A DNA stretch of 64,000 nucleotides from Pseudomonas sp. URMO17WK12:I11 (GCF_007677725.1 NZ_VEDF01000009.1:62001-126000); one strand, 5' to 3'; shown: positions 1-8,384, counted from the stretch's first letter. Numbers and translations are program-made. The notes: a model not told the origin generated them from the sequence alone.

Positions 1-1
1 G

Positions 2-643
2 ATTGTCGCCGCAGGGCGCAACGGCTGCATCCTGCACTACCAGCAAAACGACGCGCCGCTGAAGAACGGCGACCTGGTGCTGATCGATGCCGGCTGCGAG
101 ATCGACTGCTATGCCAGCGACATCACCCGTACCTTTCCGGTCAATGGGCGATTCTCGCCTGAGCAGAAGGCCATCTACGAGCTGGTGCTCCAGGCGCAGG
201 CCGCCGCCTTTGCTCAAATCGCCCCAGGCAAGCATTGGAACCATGCACACGAAGCTACCGTGCGGGTCATCACCGAGGGCCTGGTAAAGCTTGGCTTGCT
301 CAAGGGCGAGGTGCAGGCGCTGATCGACAGCGAGGCTTATCGCGCGTTCTACATGCACCGCGCTGGGCATTGGCTGGGCATGGATGTGCATGATGTCGGC
401 GAGTACAAAGTCGGTGGCGAATGGCGCGTGCTCGAGCCGGGCATGGCGCTGACGGTGGAACCGGGCATCTACATCGCCGCGGACAATCTAGACGTCGCGA
501 AGAAATGGCGCGGCATTGGCATCAGGATCGAGGACGACGTGGTAGTGACCAAGCAAGGCTGTGAAATCCTCACATCGGGCGTACCGCGTACGGTCGCGGA
601 CATCGAGGCGCTGATGCAGGCTGCGCGCGCAGAAGCACCATGA
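2..643 (+). CDS. pepP: Xaa-Pro aminopeptidase (aminopeptidase P), C-terminal part
   Basis: This is the C-terminal catalytic half of a cytoplasmic metallo-aminopeptidase that removes an N-terminal residue preceding proline. The gene is cut by the left edge; frame 2 is open from the first base. The pita-bread fold is recognisable from its dinuclear metal ligands: Asp in LIDAG, Asp in SDITRTF, His in HRAGHWLGMDVHD, Glu in VEPGIYI and Glu in IRIEDD, in the normal order and spacing. Its stop overlaps the ubiH start (ATGA at 640-643), so it is translationally linked to the ubiquinone genes, an order familiar from E. coli and pseudomonads. The N-terminal domain lies outside the window. Confidence 0.95.
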   Translation: MVAAGRNGCILHYQQNDAPLKNGDLVLIDAGCEIDCYASDITRTFPVNGRFSPEQKAIYELVLQAQAAAFAQIAPGKHWNHAHEATVRVITEGLVKLGLLKGEVQALIDSEAYRAFYMHRAGHWLGMDVHDVGEYKVGGEWRVLEPGMALTVEPGIYIAADNLDVAKKWRGIGIRIEDDVVVTKQGCEILTSGVPRTVADIEALMQAARAEAP

Positions 644-1839
644 GCCGGGTCAATCTGGCGATCGTCGGCGGTGGCCTGGTGGGCGCCAGCCTGGCCCTGG
701 CCCTGCAGGCTGGCGCCAAGGCCCGTGGCTGGAAGATCCTGCTGATCGAGCCGTTCGCCCCTGGCGACAATTTTCAGCCCAGCTACGATGCGCGTTCCTC
801 GGCGCTGTCGTTCGGCACGCGGCAGATCTATCAGCAACTGGGGGTGTGGCAGGCCATCAGCCCGCGTGCCGAACCGATCCTGCAGATCCAGGTGTCCGAC
901 CGTGGCCGCTTCGGGGCCACGCGGTTGGATGCGCAGGAAGAAGGCGTGCCGGCGTTGGGCTACGTGGTAGAAAATGCCTGGCTCGGGCAACGGCTGTGGC
1001 AGGCCCTGGATCCCGACGTGATCGCCTGGCGCTGCCCTGCTGAGGTGAAGGCCATGCAGGCCATCGAAGGTGGCTACCGCCTGCAACTGGATGACGACAC
1101 GGATCTGGAGTGCGATCTTGCGGTGTTGGCCGATGGTGGTCGTTCCGGTCTGCGTGAGCAGCTTGGCATCCATGTGCGCCGAACGCCCTACGAGCAAAGC
1201 GCCTTGATCGCCAACATCACGCCAGGCCAAGCCCATCGCGGCCAGGCGTTCGAGCGTTTTACCGAACAGGGGCCAATGGCGTTGCTGCCATTGCCGGACA
1301 ACCGCTGTGCCCTGGTTTGGACCCGACAGGGCATGGACGCCAAGCGCCTGGCAGAGATCGACGAGCGCAGTTTCCTGCACGAGCTGCAGGATGCCTTTGG
1401 CTATCGTCTCGGCGCCATGCGTCAGGTCGGCGCTCGGCATCTGTATCCGCTGGCGCTGGTGGAGGCCGAGGAGCAGGTGCGTCCGCATCTGGTGGTGCTG
1501 GGCAACGCTGCGCACAGCTTGCATCCGATCGCCGGACAGGGCTTCAACCTGTCGTTGCGCGATGTCCAGGCCCTGGCCGATGCCCTGCTGGCCGGCCCAC
1601 AACATCCGGGCGATCTGGCCAGTCTGCAAGCCTATCGTCAGCGCCAGCGCCTGGACCAGGCGCTGACCGTGGGCTTCTCCGACCAGGTCACCCGCCTGTT
1701 CGGCAGCAATCAGCCACTGCTGGCCGCCGGGCGTAACATCGGTTTGCTCGGGCTCGACCTGCTGCCGCCGGCAAAAAGCTGGTTCGCCCGTCAGGCCATG
1801 GGCCTGGGCACCCGCCCCGATTCGCGGGGCCGAGCATGA
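640..1839 (+). CDS. ubiH: 2-octaprenyl-6-methoxyphenol hydroxylase (UbiH), FAD monooxygenase
   Basis: A flavin-dependent aromatic hydroxylase of aerobic ubiquinone biosynthesis, 399 aa. An N-terminal FAD-binding Rossmann motif GGGLVG lies at residues 10-15, and the second FAD motif of the UbiH/COQ6 family starts at residue 288 (GNAAHSLHPIAGQG). The start ATG overlaps the pepP stop by four bases, and the gene's own stop overlaps the next start (ATGA at 1836). A second family member lies one gene downstream. The UbiH rather than UbiI assignment rests on position next to pepP, as in E. coli, and on general similarity; swapping the two labels is the main uncertainty. Confidence 0.9.
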   Translation: MSRVNLAIVGGGLVGASLALALQAGAKARGWKILLIEPFAPGDNFQPSYDARSSALSFGTRQIYQQLGVWQAISPRAEPILQIQVSDRGRFGATRLDAQEEGVPALGYVVENAWLGQRLWQALDPDVIAWRCPAEVKAMQAIEGGYRLQLDDDTDLECDLAVLADGGRSGLREQLGIHVRRTPYEQSALIANITPGQAHRGQAFERFTEQGPMALLPLPDNRCALVWTRQGMDAKRLAEIDERSFLHELQDAFGYRLGAMRQVGARHLYPLALVEAEEQVRPHLVVLGNAAHSLHPIAGQGFNLSLRDVQALADALLAGPQHPGDLASLQAYRQRQRLDQALTVGFSDQVTRLFGSNQPLLAAGRNIGLLGLDLLPPAKSWFARQAMGLGTRPDSRGRA

Positions 1840-2318
1840 GCAACCCGCGCAAACTCGCGCGCCGGGCGCGACTGTTGCGCTGGCTGTTGAACTTCTACCC
1901 GCCGTACATCGGTGCGGGTATTCGCATCCAGCACATCAGCCCAGACATGCGCAGCGCCAAGGTGTGCATGAAACTCACCCGCTGGAACCGCAATTACGTC
2001 GGTACTCAGTTCGGTGGCAGCCTGTATTCGATGGTCGACCCGTTCTACATGCTGCTGCTGATCGAGCAGCTTGGCCGGGAATACATTGTCTGGGACAAAG
2101 CGGCCGCCATCGATTTCATCGCGCCTGGCAAAGGCCCGGTGTACGCCGAATTCAACGTCGATGACGCGCTGCTCGACGAGATCCGTCAACAGACCGCCAA
2201 CGGTAAGAAATACCTGCCGCGTGTGCAGGTCGATATCCGTGACGAAGCCGGTGAACTGGTAGCGCGGGTCGATAAAACCCTATACGTGCGGCTCAAGCCG
2301 CAAGCGAGGCAGGCGTAG
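1836..2318 (+). CDS. DUF4442 / hotdog thioesterase-like protein
   Basis: A 160-aa protein resembling the DUF4442/YiiD-type hotdog-fold thioesterase family. Visible features are a basic N-terminus (SNPRKLARRARLLRWLLNFY), the segment RNYVGTQFGGSLYSMVDPFY, which fits the helix-containing part of a hotdog fold, and a C-terminal strand ending in KTLYVRLK. No signal peptide or membrane helix is apparent. It overlaps the ubiH stop by four bases and ends two bases before ubiI, so it is co-translated with two ubiquinone hydroxylases. The substrate is unknown. A role on an acyl- or aryl-CoA intermediate is conceivable, but only the operon context suggests it. Confidence 0.75.
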   Translation: MSNPRKLARRARLLRWLLNFYPPYIGAGIRIQHISPDMRSAKVCMKLTRWNRNYVGTQFGGSLYSMVDPFYMLLLIEQLGREYIVWDKAAAIDFIAPGKGPVYAEFNVDDALLDEIRQQTANGKKYLPRVQVDIRDEAGELVARVDKTLYVRLKPQARQA

Positions 2319-2320
2319 GC

Positions 2321-3544
2321 ATGGAAACGCGCGCAGATGTGTTGATCGTTGGTGCCGGCATGGTCGGCAGCGCCCTGGCCTTGGCGCTGCGCCACAGTGG
2401 TCTGGAAGTTCACCTGCTCGATGGCGGCCCGCTTGCGCTCAAGCCGTTCGATGCCCAAGCGCCATTCGAGCCGCGGGTCAGCGCCTTGTCGGCCGCCAGC
2501 CAGCGCATTCTCGAGCGGCTCGGTGCCTGGCAAGGGATCGCCGGCAGGCGGGTGTCGCCGTATACCGACATGCACGTGTGGGATGGTAGCGGCACCGGTC
2601 ATGTGCACTTCTCGGCGGCCAGTGTGCATGCCGAGGTGCTGGGCCATATCGTCGAGAATCGGGTGGTTCAGGACGGCTTGCTGGAGCGCCTGCACGACAG
2701 CGACATTGGCCTTTGGCCCAATGCCCGTCTGGAACAGCTGCGGCGCTCGGGTGACGACTGGCTGCTGACCCTGGCAGACGGGCGCAAACTGCGCACGCCC
2801 TTGGTAGTGGCCGCGGATGGCGCCAACTCGGCGGTGCGGCGCCTGGCCGGTTGCGCTACCCGCGAATGGAATTACCTGCACCATGCCATCGTCACCAGCG
2901 TGCGCTGTAGCGCGGCGCATGCGGCCACTGCCTGGCAGCGCTTCACCGATGACGGGCCGCTGGCCTTTCTGCCGCTTGCACGTGACGGCAACCAGCAGTG
3001 GTGCTCGATCGTCTGGTCGACTACCCCTGAGCAGGCCGAGCGCGTCATGGCGCTCGATGATGCGGCCTTCCTCAAGGCCCTCGAGCGTGCCTTCGAAGGG
3101 CGTCTGGGCAGCGTGCTGCACGCCGATGCGCGCCTGTGCGTGCCGTTGCGCCAGCGCCATGCCAAGCGCTATGTCGACGAAGGCCTGGTGCTGATCGGTG
3201 ATGCCGCGCACACCATCCACCCGCTTGCCGGGCAGGGCGTCAACCTCGGCTTTCTCGATGCGGCGGTATTGGCCCAGGTGCTCGAAGACGCCAGCCGGCG
3301 CGGTGAGCGCCTGGCAGACGTCAAGGTGCTCAGTCGCTACGAGCGTCGGCGCATGCCGCACAACCTGGCGTTGATGGGCGCGATGGAGGGCTTCGAGCGC
3401 CTGTTCCAGGCTGACCAGCTACCACTGCGTTGGCTGCGGAACAGCGGCTTGAAATTGATCCAGCACATGCCCGATGCCAAGGCGCTGTTCGTCCGGCAAG
3501 CGCTTGGCTTGATCGGCGACCTGCCGCCGCTGGCAAAGCCTTGA
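2321..3544 (+). CDS. ubiI: 2-octaprenylphenol hydroxylase (UbiI/VisC), FAD monooxygenase
   Basis: The second UbiH/COQ6-family flavoprotein of the unit, 407 aa, likely the C5 hydroxylase of ubiquinone synthesis. The FAD Rossmann motif GAGMVG sits at residues 11-16 and GDAAHTIHPLAGQG starts at residue 293; both match family spacing. The start lies two bases after the previous stop. A GC-rich hairpin follows the stop (3550-3568) and probably closes the pepP-ubiH-ubiI unit. Overall similarity to the upstream ubiH is clear, suggesting an old duplication. UbiI is chosen because of gene order. Confidence 0.88.
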   Translation: METRADVLIVGAGMVGSALALALRHSGLEVHLLDGGPLALKPFDAQAPFEPRVSALSAASQRILERLGAWQGIAGRRVSPYTDMHVWDGSGTGHVHFSAASVHAEVLGHIVENRVVQDGLLERLHDSDIGLWPNARLEQLRRSGDDWLLTLADGRKLRTPLVVAADGANSAVRRLAGCATREWNYLHHAIVTSVRCSAAHAATAWQRFTDDGPLAFLPLARDGNQQWCSIVWSTTPEQAERVMALDDAAFLKALERAFEGRLGSVLHADARLCVPLRQRHAKRYVDEGLVLIGDAAHTIHPLAGQGVNLGFLDAAVLAQVLEDASRRGERLADVKVLSRYERRRMPHNLALMGAMEGFERLFQADQLPLRWLRNSGLKLIQHMPDAKALFVRQALGLIGDLPPLAKP

Positions 3545-3549
3545 GCGAA

Positions 3550-3568
3550 GGGGCTGCCAGGCAGCCCC
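3550..3568 (+). terminator. Hairpin after ubiI
   Basis: A perfect 7-bp stem GGGGCTG/CAGCCCC with a 5-base loop begins six bases after the ubiI stop. Only a short T-rich stretch follows (GTTCT), so it is a weak intrinsic terminator or a 3'-end stabiliser. Confidence 0.55.
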
Positions 3569-3661
3569 GTTCTGCAACATTCGGTAACTGCTGTGTGGAT
3601 GAGTCGGAAAATGGGATTCACTACCATTTGCGCCTCTCATACGATCCGAGGAGCGCTTTCC

Positions 3662-4663
3662 ATGTTGCCACGCAAGCCCCTACTGGCCGCCTTGGCCCTG
3701 ACCCTGATCGGCGGCACCGCCCAGGCGGAAGAGGAAGTGGTGGTGTATTCCTCGCGCATCGACGAGCTGATCAAACCGGTGTTCGACGCTTATACCGCCA
3801 AGACCGGCGTGAAGATCAAGTTCATCACCGACAAGGAAGCGCCGTTGATGCAGCGCATCAAGGCCGAAGGGGAAAACGGCTTGGCCGACCTGCTGCTGAC
3901 GGTCGATGCCGGCAACCTCTGGCAAGCCGAGCAGATGGGCATCCTGCAACCGATCGAGTCGGCGATCATCGAACAGAACATCCCGCCGCAGTACCGCGCT
4001 TCGTCCCACGACTGGACCGGCCTGAGCCTGCGCGCGCGCACCATCGTCTATGCCACCGAGCGGGTCAAGCCCGAGCAGCTGAGCACCTACGAGGCGCTCG
4101 CCGACAAGGACTGGGAAGGTCGCCTGTGCCTGCGCACAGCGAAGAAGGTCTACAACCAGTCGCTGACGGCGACATTGATCGAGAACCACGGCGAGGCCAA
4201 GGCCGAGCAGATCGTCAAAGGGTGGGTGAATAACCTGTCCACCGACGTGTTCTCCGACGATAACGCGGTGATCCAGGCCGTGGCCGCCGGGCAATGCGAT
4301 GTGGGGGTGGTCAACACCTACTATTACGGCCGCCTGCACGCGCAAAACCCTGATCTGCCGGTAAAGATCTTCTGGCCCAACCAGGCTGATCGGGGTGTCC
4401 ACGTAAACCTTTCAGGTATCGGCCTGACCAAGCATGCGCCGCACCCCGAAGCGGCGAAGAAACTGGTCGAGTGGATGACCGGCGAGCAGGCGCAGAAGCT
4501 GTTCGCCGACATCAACCAGGAGTTCCCCGCCAACCCGAAGGTCAAGCCTTCGCCTGAGGTGGCGGCGTGGGGCAGCTTCAAGGCCGATGACATCCCGGTG
4601 GAAGTGGCTGGCAAGCGCCAGGCCGAGGCCATCCGCCTGATGGATCGCGCCGGCTGGAACTAA
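3662..4663 (+). CDS. Fe(3+)-type ABC transporter periplasmic binding protein
   Basis: A periplasmic binding protein of the ferric-iron family (FbpA/FutA/HitA type), 333 aa. The start chosen is ATG 3662, preceded by GAGGAGCG, giving a clear signal peptide (MLPRKPLLAALALTLIGGTAQA) with cleavage after AQA. The mature protein opens with EEEVVVYSSR and contains the family segments GENGLADLLLTVDAGNLWQ and VVNTYYYGRL, with adjacent tyrosines that coordinate iron in this family. The permease follows after a hairpin. No ATPase gene is adjacent. Iron is the likely substrate; other trivalent or oxyanion complexes are possible. Confidence 0.88.
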   Translation: MLPRKPLLAALALTLIGGTAQAEEEVVVYSSRIDELIKPVFDAYTAKTGVKIKFITDKEAPLMQRIKAEGENGLADLLLTVDAGNLWQAEQMGILQPIESAIIEQNIPPQYRASSHDWTGLSLRARTIVYATERVKPEQLSTYEALADKDWEGRLCLRTAKKVYNQSLTATLIENHGEAKAEQIVKGWVNNLSTDVFSDDNAVIQAVAAGQCDVGVVNTYYYGRLHAQNPDLPVKIFWPNQADRGVHVNLSGIGLTKHAPHPEAAKKLVEWMTGEQAQKLFADINQEFPANPKVKPSPEVAAWGSFKADDIPVEVAGKRQAEAIRLMDRAGWN

Positions 4664-4677
4664 CCGCCAGATGCCGA

Positions 4678-4696
4678 GCCCGCGTTCCTCGCGGGC
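4678..4696 (+). other. Intercistronic hairpin after binding-protein gene
   Basis: A 7-bp stem GCCCGCG/CGCGGGC with a 5-base loop lies between the binding-protein gene and its permease. There is no T-run, so it is more likely an mRNA 3'-end stabiliser or attenuator than a full terminator. Confidence 0.5.
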
Positions 4697-4737
4697 CGCG
4701 GCGATACACACCCTGACCCGCCATAGAGACTTCCAAC

Positions 4738-6360
4738 TTGCCCCGTCACCACCAACGCCGCTGGTTCCTGCCGGTAGTCCTGACCGCAGCCTTGGTGCTC
4801 CTGCCGCTGAGCGTATTACTGCTGTCCTGGCAGTCGGTCGACCTGCAAATCTGGTCGCACCTGCTCGACACGCAGATGAGCCGCTTGCTGGGCAACACCG
4901 TGACGCTGGTGGTCGGGGTGGGCATCGGCGTGACGTTGCTGGGCGTAAGCCTGGCCTGGCTCACCAGCCTCTGCGAGTTTCCCGGCAGGCGCTGGCTGGA
5001 TTGGGCGCTGATGCTGCCGTTCGCGATACCCGCTTACGTGCTGGCCTTCGTCTTCGTCGGCCTGCTGGACTTCGCCGGCCCCGTGCAAAGCGCCCTGCGC
5101 GAGGTGTTCGGGCCGATGCGTCTGCCGCGCGTACGCTCCACGGGCGGGGTGATCGTCGTCCTGGTGCTGGTGTTCTACCCGTATGTCTACCTGCTGGCGC
5201 GCACGGCCTTCCTGGCCCAGGGCAGAGGCCTGATGGAGGCGGCCCGGGTGCTCGGGCTGTCGCCGCTGCAGGCCTTCTGGCGGGTGGCTTTGCCCATGGC
5301 GCGGCCAGCGATCGGCGCAGGCATTGCGCTGGCGCTGATGGAAACCCTGGCCGACTTTGGCGCTGTGGCGGTGTTCAACTTCGACACCTTCACTACGGCC
5401 ATCTATAAAACCTGGTATGGCTTTTTCAGCCTCTCCAGCGCCGCCCAACTGGCCAGCCTGCTGCTGCTGGCGGTGATGCTGGTGCTGTACGGCGAGCGCC
5501 GGGCCCGTGGCGCCAGTCACACTGGCAACGAACGCCCGCGGGTACAGGCGCTGTATCACCTGCATGGGGTCAAGGCATGCTTGGCCAGCGGCTGGTGCCT
5601 CCTGGTGTTCGCTTGCGCCTTCGCCATTCCGCTCGTGCAGTTGTTGGTGTGGTTCTGGCAACGCGGTCGGCATGATCTGGACGAGCGCTACGTCGGCTTG
5701 GTCATGCACACCCTGTATCTGGGCAGCATGGCGGCGTTGATCACCGTGTGCGTAGCGCTCGTGCTGGCATTTGCCCGCCGCCAGGCACCGACGCGCGGCA
5801 TTCGCGCCGGGGTCGGGCTGGCCAACCTGGGGTACGCCTTGCCGGGGTCAGTGCTGGCGGTGTCGATCATGCTGGCCTTCAGTTACCTCGACAATCAGCT
5901 GGTCATCCCTCTGTCGAGCGGGTTGGGAGGCGCCGGTAAGCCTTTGTTGCTGGGCAGTCTGGCGGCGTTGCTGTTGGCGTACCTGGTGCGCTTCATCGCA
6001 GTGGCGTATGGCCCGCTGGAGAGCAGCCTGGCGCGTATCCGCCCGTCGCTGCCAGAGGCTTCGCGCAGCCTCGGGGTCGGCGGTATGCGCCTGTTCTTTA
6101 CGGTATACCTGCCACTGCTGGTGCCCGGTGCGCTCAGCGCGGCGCTGCTGGTGTTCGTCGACGTGCTCAAGGAGATGCCCGCCACCTTGCTGATGCGACC
6201 GTTCGGCTGGGACACCCTGGCGGTGCGAGTCTTCGAAATGACCAGCGAGGGTGAGTGGGCGCGCGCTTCGCTGCCGGCGCTGACCCTGGTGCTGGTAGGG
6301 TTGTTGCCGGTGGTCGGCCTGATCCGCCGCTCGGCCCGACGTCCAGGTCACCGTCACTGA
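4738..6360 (+). CDS. Fe(3+)-type ABC transporter permease (two fused permease domains)
   Basis: An inner-membrane permease of the FbpB/SfuB type, 540 aa, about 12 hydrophobic helices in two tandem BPD-type halves. EAA loops are visible in each half: EAARVLGLSPLQAFWRVALPMARPAIG, and EASRSLGVGGMRLFFTVYLPLLVPG. The best start is TTG 4738, preceded by a weak GAGA; no ATG gives a complete first helix. It sits 74 bases after the binding-protein gene. Both halves of the pore are therefore in one chain, as usual for iron ABC importers. The energising ATPase is missing here and must be encoded elsewhere or shared. Confidence 0.88.
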   Translation: MPRHHQRRWFLPVVLTAALVLLPLSVLLLSWQSVDLQIWSHLLDTQMSRLLGNTVTLVVGVGIGVTLLGVSLAWLTSLCEFPGRRWLDWALMLPFAIPAYVLAFVFVGLLDFAGPVQSALREVFGPMRLPRVRSTGGVIVVLVLVFYPYVYLLARTAFLAQGRGLMEAARVLGLSPLQAFWRVALPMARPAIGAGIALALMETLADFGAVAVFNFDTFTTAIYKTWYGFFSLSSAAQLASLLLLAVMLVLYGERRARGASHTGNERPRVQALYHLHGVKACLASGWCLLVFACAFAIPLVQLLVWFWQRGRHDLDERYVGLVMHTLYLGSMAALITVCVALVLAFARRQAPTRGIRAGVGLANLGYALPGSVLAVSIMLAFSYLDNQLVIPLSSGLGGAGKPLLLGSLAALLLAYLVRFIAVAYGPLESSLARIRPSLPEASRSLGVGGMRLFFTVYLPLLVPGALSAALLVFVDVLKEMPATLLMRPFGWDTLAVRVFEMTSEGEWARASLPALTLVLVGLLPVVGLIRRSARRPGHRH

Positions 6361-6363
6361 GGG

Positions 6364-6391
6364 TGCCAGGTAGCGCCCTTGCGGCTACAAT
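6364..6391 (+). promoter_or_regulatory. gcvT: Possible promoter of gcvT-gcvH
   Basis: TACAAT at 6386-6391 is a reasonable -10 hexamer with a poor -35 (TGCCAG at 6364-6369, 16-base spacer). It lies about 95 bases upstream of gcvT. I saw no glycine-riboswitch-like structure in the 120-base leader. Confidence 0.35.
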
Positions 6392-6483
6392 GCGCGGCAT
6401 TCGCGCGGCGGCTCCAATAACAACAGTTGACGATTGACCGTCACCGGCCGCCGCTGCTTCGCCACGCCCGGAAGGAGAAACCC

Positions 6484-7566
6484 ATGGGACAGCGCACGCT
6501 TTTATTCGATCTGCACCTGGCGCTGGGCGCCAAAACGGTCGATTTCAGTGGCTGGGACATGCCGCTTCACTATGGCTCGCAGGTCGAGGAGCACCACCAG
6601 GTGCGCAGTGACTGCGGGGTGTTCGATGTATCGCACATGACGGTCACCGACATCGAGGGTGCAGGCGCCACCGTCTGGCTGCAGCGCCTGTTGGCCAATG
6701 ACGTGGCCCGTCTCGATGGTATCGGCAGGGCACTTTACAGCTCGCTGCTCAATGAACAGGGCGGCATCATCGACGACCTGATCGTCTATCGCACCGCCGC
6801 CGGCTACCGCCTGGTGAGCAATGCCGCCACGCGGGCCAGGATGCTCGAATGGCTGGCGTTGCAGCGCGGCACCGCTGAGGTGGCGTTCCAGGTGCGCCCG
6901 GACTTGGCCATTCTCGCCGTACAGGGGCCACAAGCGCGGGAGAAGGTCGCGGCGCTGCTGAGCCCGGCCCGGGCCGCGCTGGTTCGCGAGCTGCGCCCGT
7001 TCGAAGGCCTTGCCGAAGGTGAGTGGTTCATCGCCCGCACCGGCTACACCGGTGAAGACGGATTGGAGATCATGCTGCCAGGTGATCAGGCCGTCGGTTT
7101 TTTCAACGACCTGGTCGGTGCTGGCATTGCGCCGAGCGGGTTGGGCGCTCGGGATACGCTGCGCCTGGAAGCCGGGATGAATCTGTATGGCCAGGACATC
7201 GACGAGCAGCATACGCCGCTGACCTCCAATCTCGGCTGGTGCATCGCCTGGGAGCCCGCCGAGCGTGATTTCATCGGTCGCACCGCTTTGCTGGCGGAAA
7301 TCGAACACGGCGTGCAGGAAAAACTGGTCGGCCTGGTGCTTGAGGAGCGCGGCGTGCTGCGCGCCCATCAGGTCGTGCGGGTAGCGGGGATTGGCGAAGG
7401 AGAGATCACCAGTGGTAGTTTCTCGCCTACGCTGAGCAAATCCATTGCGCTGGCGCGCGTGCCCATGGCCACCGGCGATCGAGCCGAGGTTGAGATACGC
7501 GGCAAGTGGTACCCGGTTCGGGTGGTCAACCCGACCTTCGTGCGTCACGGCAAAGTCCTGATCTGA
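6484..7566 (+). CDS. gcvT: Glycine cleavage system T protein (aminomethyltransferase)
   Basis: Transfers the methylene group from the aminomethyl-lipoyl H protein to tetrahydrofolate, releasing ammonia. It is 360 aa from ATG 6484, which has an excellent site (GGAAGGAGAAACCC) directly upstream; a longer reading from 6427 lacks such a site. Family segments seen are DFSGWDMPLHYGSQ near the N-terminus, GVFDVSHMTVTDIEG, TGYTGEDGLEIM and GLGARDTLRLEAGMNLYGQD. gcvH follows after 51 bases, so the two are probably co-transcribed. gcvP, usually in the same cluster, is not in the window. Confidence 0.95.
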   Translation: MGQRTLLFDLHLALGAKTVDFSGWDMPLHYGSQVEEHHQVRSDCGVFDVSHMTVTDIEGAGATVWLQRLLANDVARLDGIGRALYSSLLNEQGGIIDDLIVYRTAAGYRLVSNAATRARMLEWLALQRGTAEVAFQVRPDLAILAVQGPQAREKVAALLSPARAALVRELRPFEGLAEGEWFIARTGYTGEDGLEIMLPGDQAVGFFNDLVGAGIAPSGLGARDTLRLEAGMNLYGQDIDEQHTPLTSNLGWCIAWEPAERDFIGRTALLAEIEHGVQEKLVGLVLEERGVLRAHQVVRVAGIGEGEITSGSFSPTLSKSIALARVPMATGDRAEVEIRGKWYPVRVVNPTFVRHGKVLI

Positions 7567-7617
7567 TCATTCATTAACCGGCGGGCCTACCGCTGAGCCA
7601 ATCGAGGAATTCAACAC

Positions 7618-8001
7618 ATGAGCAATATCCCCGCCGAACTGCGTTTTGCCGAAAGCCATGAATGGGCGCGCCTGGAAGCTGACGGCACCGTGACGGTAGG
7701 TATCAGTGACCACGCCCAGCAAGCGCTTGGCGACGTGGTGTTCGTCGAGTTGGCCGAGGTCGGCAAGGTGTTCGCTGCAGGTGACGCTGCAGGCGTCGTC
7801 GAGTCGGTCAAAGCCGCGTCGGACATCTATGCGCCCGTGGCAGGCGAGGTGATCGCGGTCAACGAGGAGCTGGCCGATAGTCCGGAACAGCTCAATGAGC
7901 AGCCGTACGAGGCGTGGATCTTCAAGCTCAAGCCAAGCGACAAGGCCGAGCTGGACAAGCTGCTCGATGCCGCCGGCTATCAAGCGGCAATCGGCGAATA
8001 A
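7618..8001 (+). CDS. gcvH: Glycine cleavage system H protein (lipoyl carrier)
   Basis: The lipoylated shuttle protein of the glycine cleavage complex, 127 aa, normal length. The lipoyl-lysine lies in VESVKAASDIYAP at Lys65. The N-terminus (NIPAELRFAESHEWARLE) and the C-terminal helix region are typical. It carries intermediates between GcvP, GcvT and lipoamide dehydrogenase. A site GAGG lies about ten bases upstream of the ATG. The next gene runs the other way only 68 bases after the stop, so gcvP cannot follow in this operon. Confidence 0.96.
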   Translation: MSNIPAELRFAESHEWARLEADGTVTVGISDHAQQALGDVVFVELAEVGKVFAAGDAAGVVESVKAASDIYAPVAGEVIAVNEELADSPEQLNEQPYEAWIFKLKPSDKAELDKLLDAAGYQAAIGE

Positions 8002-8017
8002 GCCAGGTTCATGGTTT

Positions 8018-8053
8018 TTGCCGCTCCACCACGCCAGGTGATGGAGGCGGCAA
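8018..8053. terminator. Hairpin between convergent gcvH and DUF2388 gene
   Basis: A stem of about 11 bp (TTGCCGCTCCA pairing with TGGAGGCGGCAA, one bulged base) fills most of the gap between the two convergent genes. No T-run follows on either strand, so termination efficiency is uncertain. Confidence 0.5.
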
Positions 8054-8069
8054 GACCCAGCGTGTGCGC

Positions 8070-8384
8070 TTAGTCGGCTAGCGCATGCTTGGCCAAGATG
8101 GCATTGGCCAAATCCATGTCCGAAGCCTGCAGGCCTGGATGCTCTGCCCGTACCTGCTTGAGTGCCGACTCCAGGAATGGTCCGCGAATCGCACCTTGAC
8201 TTGCCACGAAACTGCCTGCGTCATCTTGCGCTGCCATGACCAGTTTGTGGTCGCGCGAGGTCAGGTAGGTCGAGCCGGTGGTGGCGCCCGACGAAATCAC
8301 GTTACGCCAGAATGTATCGGCCATCGCCGAACCTACCGGAAGGGAAAGCAAAGCTGCGACAGCCAGGACAGTTTTGAGACGCAT
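8070..8384 (-). CDS. DUF2388 exported protein
   Basis: A small secreted or periplasmic protein, 104 aa, of the pseudomonad DUF2388 family. The start is ATG 8384, with GAGG eight bases upstream; a GTG three codons earlier is less well placed. A signal peptide (MRLKTVLAVAALLSLPVGSAMA) precedes DTFWRNVISSGATTGSTYLTS, and the C-terminal part SDMDLANAILA is also typical. Function is unknown. It stands alone between gcvH and the secretion ATPase. Confidence 0.8.
   Translation of the reverse strand: MRLKTVLAVAALLSLPVGSAMADTFWRNVISSGATTGSTYLTSRDHKLVMAAQDDAGSFVASQGAIRGPFLESALKQVRAEHPGLQASDMDLANAILAKHALAD

Noticed and set aside
3610..3636. Fur box before the iron-type transporter
   Set aside because: The palindrome present agrees with the 19-base Fur consensus at only about six positions; kept only as an undefined inverted repeat.
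6361..6483. Possible glycine riboswitch upstream of gcvT
   Set aside because: The leader is too short and lacks the conserved paired core of that riboswitch.
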